Assembly: GCF_002261335.1 (NCBI RefSeq)
Contig: NZ_NEVL01000002.1
Coordinates: 62,001-126,000, forward strand
Reading direction: 5' to 3'
DNA from: Bordetella genomosp. 1
Lineage (GTDB): Bacteria; Pseudomonadota; Gammaproteobacteria; Burkholderiales; Burkholderiaceae_B
DNA length: 64,000 nt
Shown here one piece after another: positions 1 through 9,814 of the stretch (position 1 is its first letter; each line of letters begins with the position of its first letter). The notes below the pieces were generated by a model. It was given only the letters and a program-made list of their open reading frames with translations, was not told the origin of the DNA and did no database searches. A program made the translations under genes and the position numbers.

Positions 1-11
1 TGGCGCGAGAC

Positions 12-1112
12 CTACTTGCCGGTCTCGAAGAAGCGGCCCAGCCGCTGCGGCAGCCAGTTGAGGTGACCCGGGAAGGGGCCGGTGGGAAAGCCGGCATGGC
101 CGCCGTCGGAGGGCTGGTGCAGCAGCACGCTGGCCGAACACTCCGCCGGCGTGGGCAGGGCGTCTTCGGGCAGGAACGGATCGTTGCGCGCGTTCAGCAC
201 CAGCGTGGGCACCTTGATGCTGGGCAGCCAGGGCTTGCTCGAGGCGCGCGTCCAATAGTCGAGCGCGTTGCGGTAGCCGTGCATGGGCGCGGTGTAGGCG
301 TCGTCGAAGTCGCGCAGGTCGCGCGCGTGGGCGATGCGCATCACATCGATCGCGCCCGGAAAGCGCTTGGCCTTCTCGAGCACCTTGCGCCGCATCGTGC
401 GCAGGAAGTAGGGCGTGTAGATGCGCCGCGCGATGAGACCGGTGCACAGCGCCTTGCCGCCCGCCACGAGGTCGAGCGGCACCGACACGCCGGCCGCGCC
501 GGCGAGCCAGCTGGTTTCTTCGGCGTGCTCGCCGAGATACTTGAGCAGCGCGTTGCCGCCGAGCGAGACGCCGACCGCGTGCCAGCGCGCATGCGGGATG
601 CGCGCGCGCGCCGTGGCGAGCATGAAGCCGACCTCGGCGGAGTCGCCGGAGTAGTAGGCGCGCGCCAGCCGGTTGGGCGTGCCCGAGCAGCCGCGGAAGT
701 GCGCCACCGCCACGATCCAGCCGCGCGCGCGGAAATGATGCGCGATCGATTGGGCGTAGCGGCTGGTGCTGCCGCCTTCCAGGCCGTGGAACAGCAGCAG
801 CGCGGGCGTGTCGGCCGTGCGCGGCAGCGAGCCCCAGTCGGCCGGTTTCATCCAGCGCGCGGCGGCGGTCTTGATGCCCGATTGCGGCGTGATCGCGTCG
901 ATCGGGCTGCCGTCGGCGGCCTTGTGCGGAAACAGGCCCGGCCCGGTCCAGTCGAAGTCGACGAAATCGGTATCGGGCGTGTCGACCCGCTCGCGCACGA
1001 ACGCGATGCGATGGTACTGGGCGAACGTGGACGCGTAGATCGTCTGGCTGTGCCGGTCGGGCAGCCAGGGCGGTACGGGGCAGGGACTCAGGTCGATGCG
1101 GGTAGCGGCCAA
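12..1112 (-). CDS. YheT-family alpha/beta hydrolase
   Basis: A 366-residue protein of the YheT-like branch of the alpha/beta-hydrolase fold, probably a cytoplasmic esterase or lipase of unknown substrate. The family signature PPWLPDRHSQTIYAS lies at the N-terminus, LLLFHGLEGGS supplies the oxyanion region, and GVSLGGNAL is the nucleophile elbow with the catalytic serine. A late NARNDPFLP segment and a C-terminal GGHAGF supply the likely acid and histidine. The start is TTG, chosen because a GAGG sits at normal spacing and the family motif begins right after. It lies 13 nt after the SnoaL-like gene, so the two are probably cotranscribed. Length is normal for the family. Confidence 0.88.
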   Translation of the reverse strand: MAATRIDLSPCPVPPWLPDRHSQTIYASTFAQYHRIAFVRERVDTPDTDFVDFDWTGPGLFPHKAADGSPIDAITPQSGIKTAAARWMKPADWGSLPRTADTPALLLFHGLEGGSTSRYAQSIAHHFRARGWIVAVAHFRGCSGTPNRLARAYYSGDSAEVGFMLATARARIPHARWHAVGVSLGGNALLKYLGEHAEETSWLAGAAGVSVPLDLVAGGKALCTGLIARRIYTPYFLRTMRRKVLEKAKRFPGAIDVMRIAHARDLRDFDDAYTAPMHGYRNALDYWTRASSKPWLPSIKVPTLVLNARNDPFLPEDALPTPAECSASVLLHQPSDGGHAGFPTGPFPGHLNWLPQRLGRFFETGK

Positions 1113-1125
1113 CGCGGGTATCGCC

Positions 1126-1548
1126 TCAATGCAGTCGGTCGGGCACGTCGTGCAGATCGAGCACGCCGGCTTCCGCGGGGGCGGGGGACGCGTGGTGCAT
1201 CACCATGCGCCAGCCCGTCGGACCCTTGTGATAGATGTTGGTGGCATAGCAGTTGACGAACTGCGTGCCTTCGCGCGTGATCGCCGTGACCTGCTCGACC
1301 AGCACGTGGACCGCGCACATCATGCTCTGCACCACCACCGGCCGCAGCGGCCGGATGTGCAGCGGGCCATTGGCCAGCACCTGCTGCCACGACTCGTGCA
1401 CCGCCGTGTGGCCCACGATGCGCAGGCCACCCGGGTGGATGCAGACGATTTCTTCGTCGTCGGCCCAGATCTGCATCAGGCGATCGGTGTCGGCCTGTTC
1501 CAGCGCTTCATAGAAAGCGTGTTCCGCTTCGTCAGGAGTGGCGAACAT
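1126..1548 (-). CDS. SnoaL-like / NTF2-fold protein
   Basis: A 140-residue protein of the NTF2-like superfamily (SnoaL_3 or DUF4440 type). The N-terminal helix with DEAEHAFYEALEQADTD, the MQIWADDEEIVCIHPGG strand and the C-terminal GWRMVMHHASPAP are typical. Members are small cone-shaped cytoplasmic proteins that bind or isomerise small ligands; the substrate here cannot be read from sequence. It is followed at 13 nt by the YheT hydrolase, suggesting one transcript. The ATG at the right end is the first good start. Confidence 0.8.
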   Translation of the reverse strand: MFATPDEAEHAFYEALEQADTDRLMQIWADDEEIVCIHPGGLRIVGHTAVHESWQQVLANGPLHIRPLRPVVVQSMMCAVHVLVEQVTAITREGTQFVNCYATNIYHKGPTGWRMVMHHASPAPAEAGVLDLHDVPDRLH

Positions 1549-1593
1549 GGCGGCTGCGGTCTGTGAGTGATGTGAGGGGGAAGCGGTGCGCGA

Positions 1594-1806
1594 TCAATGG
1601 CCGTGCACGACCGTGCCCGGCTTGAGCTTGTACTCGGTGCCACAGTAGGGGCAGCGGGCCTGGCCGGTGTGCGTCACGTCGAGGAATACGCGCGGGTGCA
1701 TGCTCCACAGCGGCGCCTTCGGGCTGGGGCAGTATGCGGGCAGGTCTTCCGCGCCGAGTTCGATGACTTCCTGGGAGTTGGCGGCGGCCGGAGCAGCAGC
1801 GGTCAT
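1594..1806 (-). CDS. zinc-finger (zf-CHCC type) small protein
   Basis: A 70-residue protein ending in a compact zinc-binding module. A Cys in LPAYCPSP, a His in the HPRVFLDV stretch and the pair in RCPYCGTEYKL give the CHCC pattern of the family that includes the mitochondrial NDUFS6-type zinc finger. It probably serves as a small zinc protein tied to redox metabolism, but bacterial members are mostly uncharacterised. I chose the ATG at MTAAAPAAA instead of longer in-frame starts, because homologues in this family are about 65-75 residues and the sequence upstream is arginine-rich and not protein-like. Confidence 0.82.
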   Translation of the reverse strand: MTAAAPAAANSQEVIELGAEDLPAYCPSPKAPLWSMHPRVFLDVTHTGQARCPYCGTEYKLKPGTVVHGH

Positions 1807-2260
1807 GGTGATTCCTAGATCCGTTGGGAAAAGAGGGCGGGCGCGGGCCCGACGCGGGAGGCGGCCGCCGGGCGCGGCCCGGTGGCGTGCGCCGGCCGGG
1901 CGGCGCGGCCCGAGAGGCGGGGCGATGCGGGGAAGACGGCGCGCGGCGACTGATCGCCGCCGGCGTGGTCGGCCCCGCCGAAGCGGGTGCCGGATACGGG
2001 GCAAACGGACGCATGGCGACCCGGGCCGGTATGCCCCTCTCGCCAGATCGAACCGTTGCGCAATGCCATCGACATGCTGTGCCCCTCTCCAGAGGCCGGT
2101 ATTGTATCAAGGGCGAGGTTACAATGACGCCTCCCGCGCCATGTGGCCGGGGCGGTGTCGCGCGGAAGCCCATTGATCCGTCCAGCCTCCGGACACACTG
2201 CAGGGTCTCAACCTCTTCCACCTCCCATGTCGTTCCGTTCGCAACGCCAGAGGCCGCTCC
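1807..2260. other. intergenic region without a supported gene
   Basis: This 454-base stretch separates the leftward zinc-finger gene from rightward azlC. Both strands have long GC-driven open frames, but their translations are Arg/Pro/Ala-rich and resemble no protein I know. The only promoter-like element I see is a TACAAT at 2120-2125; a matching -35 box is not obvious. It must hold the divergent promoters of the two flanking transcription units. Confidence 0.5.
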
Positions 2261-3010
2261 GTGGCCGCTGAACCAGAGTTGACCGATTCCGACAAGGCGC
2301 GCGCCATCCGCGCCGAGCGCATCGAAGCATTCAAGACCGGCGTGCACGCCATCGTGCCCGCACTGATCGCCACCGGCACCTGGGGCATGGTCACCGGCGT
2401 GGCCATGGTGAAGTCGGGCCTGACCGAGTCGATGGCCCTGGCCATGACGCTGTTGCTGTATGCCGGCTCCGCCCAGCTCACCTCCCTGCCGCTCATCGCC
2501 TCCGGCGCGCCGCTGTGGCTGATCTTCGCGGCCGGCTGCGTGGTGAACCTGCGCTTCGTGATCTTCGGCGCCGCGCTGCAGCCGTACTTCCGCCACCTGC
2601 CGTGGCCCAAGCGCCTCGGCCTGGGCTACTTCACCACCGACATGGGCTTCGTGCTGTTCATGCCGCGCTACGGCGACGCCGCCCAGCGCGGCACGCGCGA
2701 GCAGCTCTGGTATTTCATCGGCACGATCGCGCCGAGCTGGTTCGTCTGGCAGTCCTCGTCCATCGTCGGCATCTTCCTGGGCTCGATGGTGCCCACGACC
2801 TGGTCGCTCGATTTCGCCGCCGTGCTGGCGCTGCTGGCCATCACGGTGCCGCTGGCCAACTCCAAGCCGATGCTGATCTCCATGCTGGCCGCGGGCGTCA
2901 CCGCCTGGGTCGGGCAGGCCCTGCCGCTGCGGCTGGGCCTGGCGGTGGCGGTGATCGCGGGCATCCTGGCCGGCATCTGGGCCGAACGCTACTTCAAGGG
3001 AAAGCGCTGA
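2261..3010 (+). CDS. azlC: AzlC family branched-chain amino acid export subunit
   Basis: The large membrane subunit (249 residues) of an AzlCD-type exporter, a family linked to efflux of branched-chain amino acids. Several hydrophobic segments are visible. Family landmarks are the GVHAIVPALIATGTWG helix near the N-terminus, LLYAGSAQLTSLPLI, and VVNLRFVIFGAALQPY. The start is GTG; no better start exists just upstream. It is followed after one base by azlD, as is usual for this pair, so the two are translationally coupled. Confidence 0.88.
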   Translation: MAAEPELTDSDKARAIRAERIEAFKTGVHAIVPALIATGTWGMVTGVAMVKSGLTESMALAMTLLLYAGSAQLTSLPLIASGAPLWLIFAAGCVVNLRFVIFGAALQPYFRHLPWPKRLGLGYFTTDMGFVLFMPRYGDAAQRGTREQLWYFIGTIAPSWFVWQSSSIVGIFLGSMVPTTWSLDFAAVLALLAITVPLANSKPMLISMLAAGVTAWVGQALPLRLGLAVAVIAGILAGIWAERYFKGKR

Positions 3011-3011
3011 C

Positions 3012-3341
3012 ATGTGGCCCTCGGAAATCTATGTCTACAGCGCGATCCTGCTGCTGACCGTGTGCAGCGTGCTCACGCGCGCCGGCTTCATGTTGTTCGG
3101 CGACTACATTCCGCTGCCCGACGGCGTGCGGCGCGCCCTGCGCTACGCCCCCGCGGCCGCGCTCACGGCCATCGTGGTGCCCGACATGCTGCCCTGGAAG
3201 GCCGGCCTGGGCCCGATCTTCGACTACAAGCTGGTGGCCGGCGTGGTGGGGGTGATCGTGTTCCTGCGCACGCGCAGCGCGGTGGCCGTGATCGTCTCCG
3301 GGATGCTGGTCCTGTGGGGCCTGCGCTGGGCGGCGGGTTGA
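3012..3341 (+). CDS. azlD: AzlD domain protein, small subunit of amino acid exporter
   Basis: A 109-residue membrane protein with about four hydrophobic helices, the small partner of AzlC. The segments YSAILLLTVCSVLTRAGF, RRALRYAPAAALTAIVVPD and AVAVIVSGMLVLWGLRW match the AzlD pattern. It probably completes the transport channel in the inner membrane. It starts one base after the azlC stop, and no terminator lies between them. Substrate assignment rests on family knowledge only. Confidence 0.86.
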   Translation: MWPSEIYVYSAILLLTVCSVLTRAGFMLFGDYIPLPDGVRRALRYAPAAALTAIVVPDMLPWKAGLGPIFDYKLVAGVVGVIVFLRTRSAVAVIVSGMLVLWGLRWAAG

Positions 3342-3404
3342 GGCTGCCCGCCGGGCCCGGTCGAGGGAATTGGTGTCAATTCGGGCACTTCCGGTCGCGT
3401 GCGC

Positions 3405-3423
3405 TAAAATAAAGTTATCCACA
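3405..3423 (+). promoter_or_regulatory. -10-like element followed by a perfect DnaA box upstream of rhlE
   Basis: TAAAAT at 3405-3410 resembles a -10 hexamer, and TTATCCACA at 3415-3423 is a perfect consensus DnaA box placed close to where transcription would begin. It lies about 65 bases before the rhlE start. A convincing -35 box is not visible. A single 9-mer match can occur by chance. Confidence 0.35.
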
Positions 3424-3488
3424 GCAATCCGGGCACGCCGTAATTCCGTTTTGTTCTTTTTCCGTGGCCCCGGTATCTGCCCAACTCG

Positions 3489-4970
<1,482 letters not shown>

Positions 4971-5004
4971 GCGGCACCCGCGCCGCCCTCGTGCGGCCAT
5001 GAAA

Positions 5005-5040
5005 AAAGCGCCTCCGGCAGGGCCGGCGGCGCTTTTTTTT
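5005..5040 (+). terminator. bidirectional rho-independent terminator after rhlE
   Basis: AAAGCGCC pairs with GGCGCTTT across a GC-rich loop and is followed by eight T. The six A on the left side would give a U-tract on the other strand, so it also serves the convergent thioredoxin-like gene. Confidence 0.85.
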
Positions 5041-5052
5041 TGGCCTGGCGGT

Positions 5053-5448
5053 TCAGGATGCGATGGCGTCGTCGCGCAGCAGGGCTTCGATCTCGGGCAG
5101 GCCGGTGGCCTGCGCCGGCGCATCGGCGCCGAGGCTGTCGAGCAGGCGTTCGAGATGGCCGATGTGCGGCAGCATGGTGCCGTAGAACAGCGTACGGCCG
5201 CGCTCGCGCACCAGCAGGGTGGGAAAGTTTTCGACGTCTTCGTCGCCCAGCAGGTCGGGGTGATCCTCGATGTCGATCCAGGCGAAGGTGTGGGCCGGAT
5301 AGCGGGCGGCCAGGGCTTCGAGCTTGGGCCGGTATTCCTGGCAGGTGTCGCACCAGGCCGCGCAGAAACACGCCACCAGGCGCGTGTCGGGGCGGGCGAG
5401 GGCGGCGCGCAGCGCCGGCGTGTCGGGACCGGGTTCGTAGAGGGGCAT
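5053..5448 (-). CDS. thioredoxin family protein
   Basis: A 131-residue cytoplasmic thioredoxin-fold protein. The active site is WCDTC in ACFCAAWCDTCQEY, where thioredoxin itself has WCGPC, so it is a divergent member. The cis-proline region is FPTLLVRERG. No signal peptide is seen. It probably acts as a thiol-disulfide reductase, but the client is unknown. It is convergent with rhlE, sharing a terminator, and divergent from the EI24 gene. Confidence 0.85.
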   Translation of the reverse strand: MPLYEPGPDTPALRAALARPDTRLVACFCAAWCDTCQEYRPKLEALAARYPAHTFAWIDIEDHPDLLGDEDVENFPTLLVRERGRTLFYGTMLPHIGHLERLLDSLGADAPAQATGLPEIEALLRDDAIAS

Positions 5449-5557
5449 GACGGTGTTCCACAGCGGGTTTGACTATGATACCCGGCGCGTCTATCTTGCG
5501 TCTTGGCCCGGGCGCCGCGCGCCCCGGGTCCACCTCGTCTTTGCTGCAGGATGCGTC

Positions 5558-6385
5558 ATGCCCCCGTCTTACCCCGCCAACGGCGCGCCCCGGCGCGCTT
5601 CGCCCGTCTCCGAGGGCGTACGCATCACCACCGCGTTCAAGCGCGCGCTGGTGTCGCAATGCCATCCCAGCATGTTGTTCGCGGTGCTGCTGCCGTTTCT
5701 GATCGCGCTGGTCGGCGCGATCCTGTTGCTGTGGCTTTTCTGGACGCCGCTCACCGACTGGCTGCGCCTGGAGGCGGGCCAATGGGAAACCGTCAATGAC
5801 GTCGACGCCTGGCTGGTCAGCATCGGGCTGTTTTCGCTCAAGATCTGGCTGGTGCCGGTGCTCGCGGCCGCGATCCTGCTGCCGGTGTCCGGCATCCTGG
5901 GCCTCACGATCGCCGCCATTTTCGTGATGCCGCTGGTGCTGCGCCACGTGGGCAAGCGCGAGTACGCGGGCCTGGCGCAGCTCGGCCGCAATGCCACGGC
6001 GGTGAGCGTCTGGAACGCGATCTGGGTCAGCGTGGTGTTCGCGCTGGGCTGGCTGTTCACGCTGCCGTTCTGGCTCATCCCGCCCATGGCGCTGATCCTG
6101 TCGGTGTTCTGGTGGGCCTTCGCGTTCTCGCGCATGCTGCGCGTCGACGCCATCGTCGAACACGCCCGTCCCGAAGAACGCCGGCGGCTCATCAAGGAGC
6201 GCAACGGCGGCTTCTGGATCATCGGTTTCATCCTCGCGCTGATCAACCTGATCCCGCCGGCCTGGATCATCCTGCCGGTGTACTCGGCGCTGGTCTATGC
6301 CCACTACGGCCTGCAGGCCCTCCAGGACCTGCGCGCCCAGGACCCGCTGCCGCGCCCCGACGAGCTCTCGCGCCTGCCGCCCTGA
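5558..6385 (+). CDS. EI24 domain-containing inner membrane protein
   Basis: A 275-residue integral membrane protein of the EI24 / CysZ-like superfamily. Five or more hydrophobic segments are visible, for example MLFAVLLPFLIALVGAILLL, WLVPVLAAAILLPVSGILGL and WIILPVYSALVYAHYGLQAL. The function of this branch is not established; CysZ relatives carry sulfate. I chose the ATG at MPPSYPANG rather than an in-frame ATG 111 nt upstream, because the extra residues overlap the divergent promoter region and look non-coding. It lies 51 nt before the next gene, probably one operon. Confidence 0.82.
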   Translation: MPPSYPANGAPRRASPVSEGVRITTAFKRALVSQCHPSMLFAVLLPFLIALVGAILLLWLFWTPLTDWLRLEAGQWETVNDVDAWLVSIGLFSLKIWLVPVLAAAILLPVSGILGLTIAAIFVMPLVLRHVGKREYAGLAQLGRNATAVSVWNAIWVSVVFALGWLFTLPFWLIPPMALILSVFWWAFAFSRMLRVDAIVEHARPEERRRLIKERNGGFWIIGFILALINLIPPAWIILPVYSALVYAHYGLQALQDLRAQDPLPRPDELSRLPP

Positions 6386-6436
6386 GCCGGCCACGCCGCG
6401 CCACCCCTTTTCTTCGAATCCCAGGACCCTCGCAAC

Positions 6437-7252
6437 ATGCCCGCAGCCGCTTCCCAGCGCCGTATCGGCCTCATCATCGTCGGCGACGAAATCCTCTCCG
6501 GACGCCGCCAGGACAAACACTTCGGCAAGGTGGTCGAGCTGCTGGCCGCGCGCGGCATGCGGCTGGCCTGGGCCGAGATCCTTTCCGATGACCGCGACGC
6601 GCTGACGGCGGCCTACCGCCGCAGCTTCGCCACCGGCGACGTGGTGTTCTCGTGCGGCGGCATCGGCGGCACGCCCGATGACCACACGCGCCAGGCCGTC
6701 GCCGCGGCGCTCGGCGTGGAGATGGCGCTGCATCCGCAGGCCGAAGAGGCCATCACGCTGCGCACGGCCGAAATGGCGGCCAAGGGGCAGGGCACCACCG
6801 ACATGAGCACGCCGGAGAACCAGCAGCGCCTGCAGATGGGCGTATTTCCGGTGGGCGCCGAGATCGTGCCGAATCCGTACAACCGCATCCCCGGCTTCTT
6901 CATCCACGACCACACCTTCGTGCCCGGCTTTCCCGTGATGGCCTGGCCCATGCTCGAGTGGACGCTCGACACCCGCTATCGCGACCTGCAGCACCTCACG
7001 CGCCATGCCGAGCACTCCTTCCTCGTGTTCAGCATGCCCGAGTCGCGCATCACGCCCAGCCTGGTGGAGATCGAGCGGCGCTGGCCGGCAGTGCGGGCGT
7101 TCAGCCTGCCGAGCGTCGGAGAAAGTGGGGGCGCACCCCATATCGAACTGGGCGTGAAGGGCGAGCCCGAGCCGGCCGCCGAGGCGCTGCTGTTCCTGCA
7201 GGCCGAGGTGGAGCGCCTGGGCGGCATGCGCGTGCCGCCGGCCGCGGCCTGA
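6437..7252 (+). CDS. molybdopterin-binding domain protein (CinA/MogA-like)
   Basis: A 271-residue protein whose N-terminal 170 residues form a MoCF_biosynth domain. The start RIGLIIVGDEILSGRRQDKH and the CGGIGGTPDDHTRQ loop are the family signature. It resembles the N-terminal half of CinA and lacks the C-terminal deamidase domain. Proteins of this kind bind molybdopterin or a nucleotide and may act as a pyrophosphatase; the exact substrate is unknown. It follows the EI24 gene closely on the same strand. Confidence 0.85.
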   Translation: MPAAASQRRIGLIIVGDEILSGRRQDKHFGKVVELLAARGMRLAWAEILSDDRDALTAAYRRSFATGDVVFSCGGIGGTPDDHTRQAVAAALGVEMALHPQAEEAITLRTAEMAAKGQGTTDMSTPENQQRLQMGVFPVGAEIVPNPYNRIPGFFIHDHTFVPGFPVMAWPMLEWTLDTRYRDLQHLTRHAEHSFLVFSMPESRITPSLVEIERRWPAVRAFSLPSVGESGGAPHIELGVKGEPEPAAEALLFLQAEVERLGGMRVPPAAA

Positions 7253-7412
7253 CGCCGCCCTGCACAAATACCGGTTGCCAAATCGGCGCCGGAATTTCAC
7301 AATACGATAAGCCTGTCGTGCTGCGCTGCGGCATACAGGCCGGCACCGGCTCGTCTCCGCCCGCGCGCGGCAGCCCGCCGGTTCGCAGTATTCAACGCTC
7401 TCAGCCTCGCCT

Positions 7413-8261
7413 ATGTCCCGCCTGCCCCGCGTCCCCGCGACCGCGTTGGGCTCCGAACCGGAGTCCGCCGGCCAGTCGCCCATCGCCATCCAGGTGATCG
7501 AGCGCGCCATGAGCCTGCTGGACGCGCTCGCCGCGCAACCCGAGCCGGTCACGCTGAAACAGCTCTCGGCCACCACCGGCCTGCACGCCTCCACCGCCCA
7601 CCGCATCCTCAACGACCTGGTCGTGGGCCGCTACGTCGAGCGCGTCGACAACGGCGTGTATCAGCTGGGCATGCGGCTGCTGGAGCTGGGTTCGCTGGTC
7701 AAGGGCCGGCTCAACGTGCGCGAGGCCGCCATCGGCGCGATGCGCAACCTGCACCGCCAGACCGGCCAGACCATCAATCTGTCGGTGCAGCAGGGCGACG
7801 AGATCGTCTACATCGACCGGGCCTGGAGCGAGCGCTCCGGCATGCAGGTGGTGCGCGCCATCGGCGGCCGTGCGCCGCTGCACCTCACGTCCACCGGCAA
7901 GCTGTTCCTGTCGACCTGCGACACGCGCCAGGTGCGCGCCTACGCCACCCGCACCGGCCTGGCCGGGCACACCCGCAACAGCCTGACCGAGCTCGAGCGC
8001 CTCGAGCGCGAGCTGGCGCTGGTGCGCCGCCACGGCTATGCGCGCGACAACGAAGAGCTCGAGCTGGGCGTGCGCTGCATCGCCGCCGGCATCCACGACG
8101 ACTCCGGCAAGCTCGTCGCCGGGCTCTCCATCTCGGCCCCGGCCGAGCGCCTGCAGGACGAGTGGATCAAGCTGCTCGTCGAGACCGCCGCCCAGATCTC
8201 CGAGGCCCTCGGCCACGACACCCTCCCGCCCGGCGCCGAACCCCTGGCCGAAGCCCGCTAG
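7413..8261 (+). CDS. IclR family transcriptional regulator
   Basis: A 282-residue regulator with an N-terminal winged helix-turn-helix (residues about 20-85, including PVTLKQLSATTGLHASTAHR) and a C-terminal IclR effector domain, with the ISAPAERLQDEW segment near the end. It lies beside a Bug-type receptor gene on the opposite strand, which it may control in response to an organic acid; that link is inference from position. A strong terminator follows. Confidence 0.88.
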   Translation: MSRLPRVPATALGSEPESAGQSPIAIQVIERAMSLLDALAAQPEPVTLKQLSATTGLHASTAHRILNDLVVGRYVERVDNGVYQLGMRLLELGSLVKGRLNVREAAIGAMRNLHRQTGQTINLSVQQGDEIVYIDRAWSERSGMQVVRAIGGRAPLHLTSTGKLFLSTCDTRQVRAYATRTGLAGHTRNSLTELERLERELALVRRHGYARDNEELELGVRCIAAGIHDDSGKLVAGLSISAPAERLQDEWIKLLVETAAQISEALGHDTLPPGAEPLAEAR

Positions 8262-8274
8262 CCGCAGGCAGCGC

Positions 8275-8307
8275 AAAAAAACCTGGTCCGAGGACCAGGT
8301 TTTTTTA
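8275..8307 (+). terminator. rho-independent terminator after the IclR gene
   Basis: CCTGGTCC pairs perfectly with GGACCAGG, with a 2-base loop, flanked by seven A and eight T. The symmetry means it can act on both strands. Confidence 0.88.
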
Positions 8308-8324
8308 TTGGACGAAAGAACAGC

Positions 8325-8482
8325 CCCGCCGCCGCCCGGCCGCCCGAAGGCGGCGGAGCCCCCTCGGGGGGCAGCAAGCGCGAAGCGCGCGGCGTGGGGG
8401 CCTCCCGCCGCCGCCCGGCCGCCCGAAGGCGGCGGAGCCCCCTCGGGGGGCAGCAAGCGCGAAGCGTGCGGCGTGGGGGCCT
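8325..8482. repeat. 79-bp tandem duplication, GC-rich and REP-like
   Basis: Two nearly identical 79-bp units lie head to tail (8325-8403 and 8404-8482), differing at a few positions. Each contains short palindromes such as GCCGCCCGAAGGCGGCGG and CCCCCTCGGGGG. The unit ends at the 3' end of the Bug gene. It resembles intergenic repeats scattered in Bordetella and Achromobacter genomes; that comparison is from memory. Confidence 0.8.
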
Positions 8483-8487
8483 TCCCC

Positions 8488-9465
8488 CTATTGTTTTTCG
8501 ACGCCAGCCTTCTTGAACAGGCCTTCCCATTGCGGCACCTGTTGCTTCACCTTGGCGGTCAACGCGTCGGGGTTGGCTTCGGCGGTCAGGACGGTGGCGC
8601 CCAGCTGCTTCATGCGGTCCTGGAACTTGGGGTCGGCGAGGCCGGCCTGCAGTGCCTTGACCAGCTTGTCGACCACGGGCTTGGGCGTGCCCTTCGGCAC
8701 CCACATGCCGTGCCAGATACCCACTTCGAAGCCCTTGTAGCCCGACTCGTCCATCGTCGGCAGGTTCGGCAGGGTCGGCACGCGCTTCAGGCTGGTCACG
8801 GCGTAGGCCTTGACCGAGCCGGCGTTGATCTGCTGCGTGGTGTTGGTGGTCTGGTCGCACAGCAGGTCAACCTGCTTGCCCAGCAGATCGTTCATGGCCG
8901 GCGCGGTGCCCTTGTAGGGGATCGTCAGCAGGTTCACGCCCAGGGCTTCGATCAGCATGGTGCCGCACAGGTGGCTGGCGGCGCCGATGCCGGCGTTGGC
9001 CAGCGAGATCTTGTCGGCGTTTTTCTTGACGTACTCGGCCAGTTCCTTGATGTTGTTCGGCGGCAGGTCGCTGCGCGCCACGATGGTCATGGGCACGTCC
9101 ACCACCAGGCCGATCGGCTCGAAGCTGGTGTAGGGGTCGTAGCCGGGGTTCTTGTAGAGCGAGGGCGCGGTCGAGAAGCCTGCGTGCATCAGCAGGATCT
9201 GGTAGCCGTCGGGCTGGGCGCGCGCGACCTGCGTGGTGCCGATCGTGCCGCCGGCGCCGCCCTTGTTTTCGACCACGACGGTCTGACCCAGGCTGGCGCG
9301 CATCGATTCCGCGAGCGAGCGGGCGACGTTGTCGGTCGGGCCGCCGGCCGCGAACGGCACGACCATGTTGACGGGGCGTTCGGGATATTCGGCTGCCGCG
9401 GACGCGGCGACGGTCAGGGTGCCGGCCGCGAACAGGGCCGACATCAGGCGGGAAAGACGGGTCAT
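8488..9465 (-). CDS. Bug-family tripartite tricarboxylate transporter substrate-binding protein
   Basis: A 325-residue periplasmic receptor of the Bug (TctC) family, which is greatly expanded in Bordetella. A Sec signal peptide is seen (MTRLSRLMSALFAAG, with cleavage after an AxA near residue 25). The mature start YPERPVNMVVPFAAGGPTDN and the GGAGGTIGTTQVA loop are family hallmarks. It would bind a small carboxylic acid and pass it to a TctAB permease, or signal its presence; no permease genes are adjacent. The ligand cannot be inferred. The IclR gene is convergent with it. Confidence 0.92.
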   Translation of the reverse strand: MTRLSRLMSALFAAGTLTVAASAAAEYPERPVNMVVPFAAGGPTDNVARSLAESMRASLGQTVVVENKGGAGGTIGTTQVARAQPDGYQILLMHAGFSTAPSLYKNPGYDPYTSFEPIGLVVDVPMTIVARSDLPPNNIKELAEYVKKNADKISLANAGIGAASHLCGTMLIEALGVNLLTIPYKGTAPAMNDLLGKQVDLLCDQTTNTTQQINAGSVKAYAVTSLKRVPTLPNLPTMDESGYKGFEVGIWHGMWVPKGTPKPVVDKLVKALQAGLADPKFQDRMKQLGATVLTAEANPDALTAKVKQQVPQWEGLFKKAGVEKQ

Positions 9466-9814
9466 GAAGTCTCCAATGCAGGGGGGATTTTGGCTGCGAG
9501 GGTTTATGTAGTTATGACCGGCCTTGGAATGGTTGTAATGGTGGCGCGGTGTGCGGAAAGTGTAGGGAAGTCGTGGGGTTCCGTCACCCCGGGGATTCCC
9601 CCAGCCTGTCGGGGCCGGATCAGGAGATCCGCCCTCGTGTTGCGCCGCACAAACTTTTACTTGACACGAAAAAACAAGTGCTTAGAATAGGAATTGTGCA
9701 ATGCAGCAAACGCGCCTGCGGTGGCAGTACTTCCCGGTCGCGCACATTGACCATTCCGGTCGTAGAGCAGCCTTATTCGCCGGTACAAACCGGCACCCGT
9801 GAAGGAGAGACAAC
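9466..9814. other. intergenic region between the Bug and phasin genes
   Basis: 349 bases with divergent flanks. Besides the phasin promoter near its right end I see no gene; the remaining open frames have no protein character. It also must hold the promoter of the leftward Bug gene, which I could not place. Confidence 0.5.
9661..9688 (+). promoter_or_regulatory. sigma-70 promoter of the phasin gene
   Basis: A consensus -35 TTGACA (9661-9666) is separated by 16 bases from TAGAAT (9683-9688). It is 127 bases before the phasin start codon and correctly oriented. This is close to the consensus, fitting a strongly expressed granule protein. Confidence 0.75.

Noticed and set aside
1815-2198. 127-residue minus-strand frame between the zinc-finger gene and azlC
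   Set aside because: Pro/Arg/Ala-rich translation with no recognisable pattern; typical GC-driven open frame.
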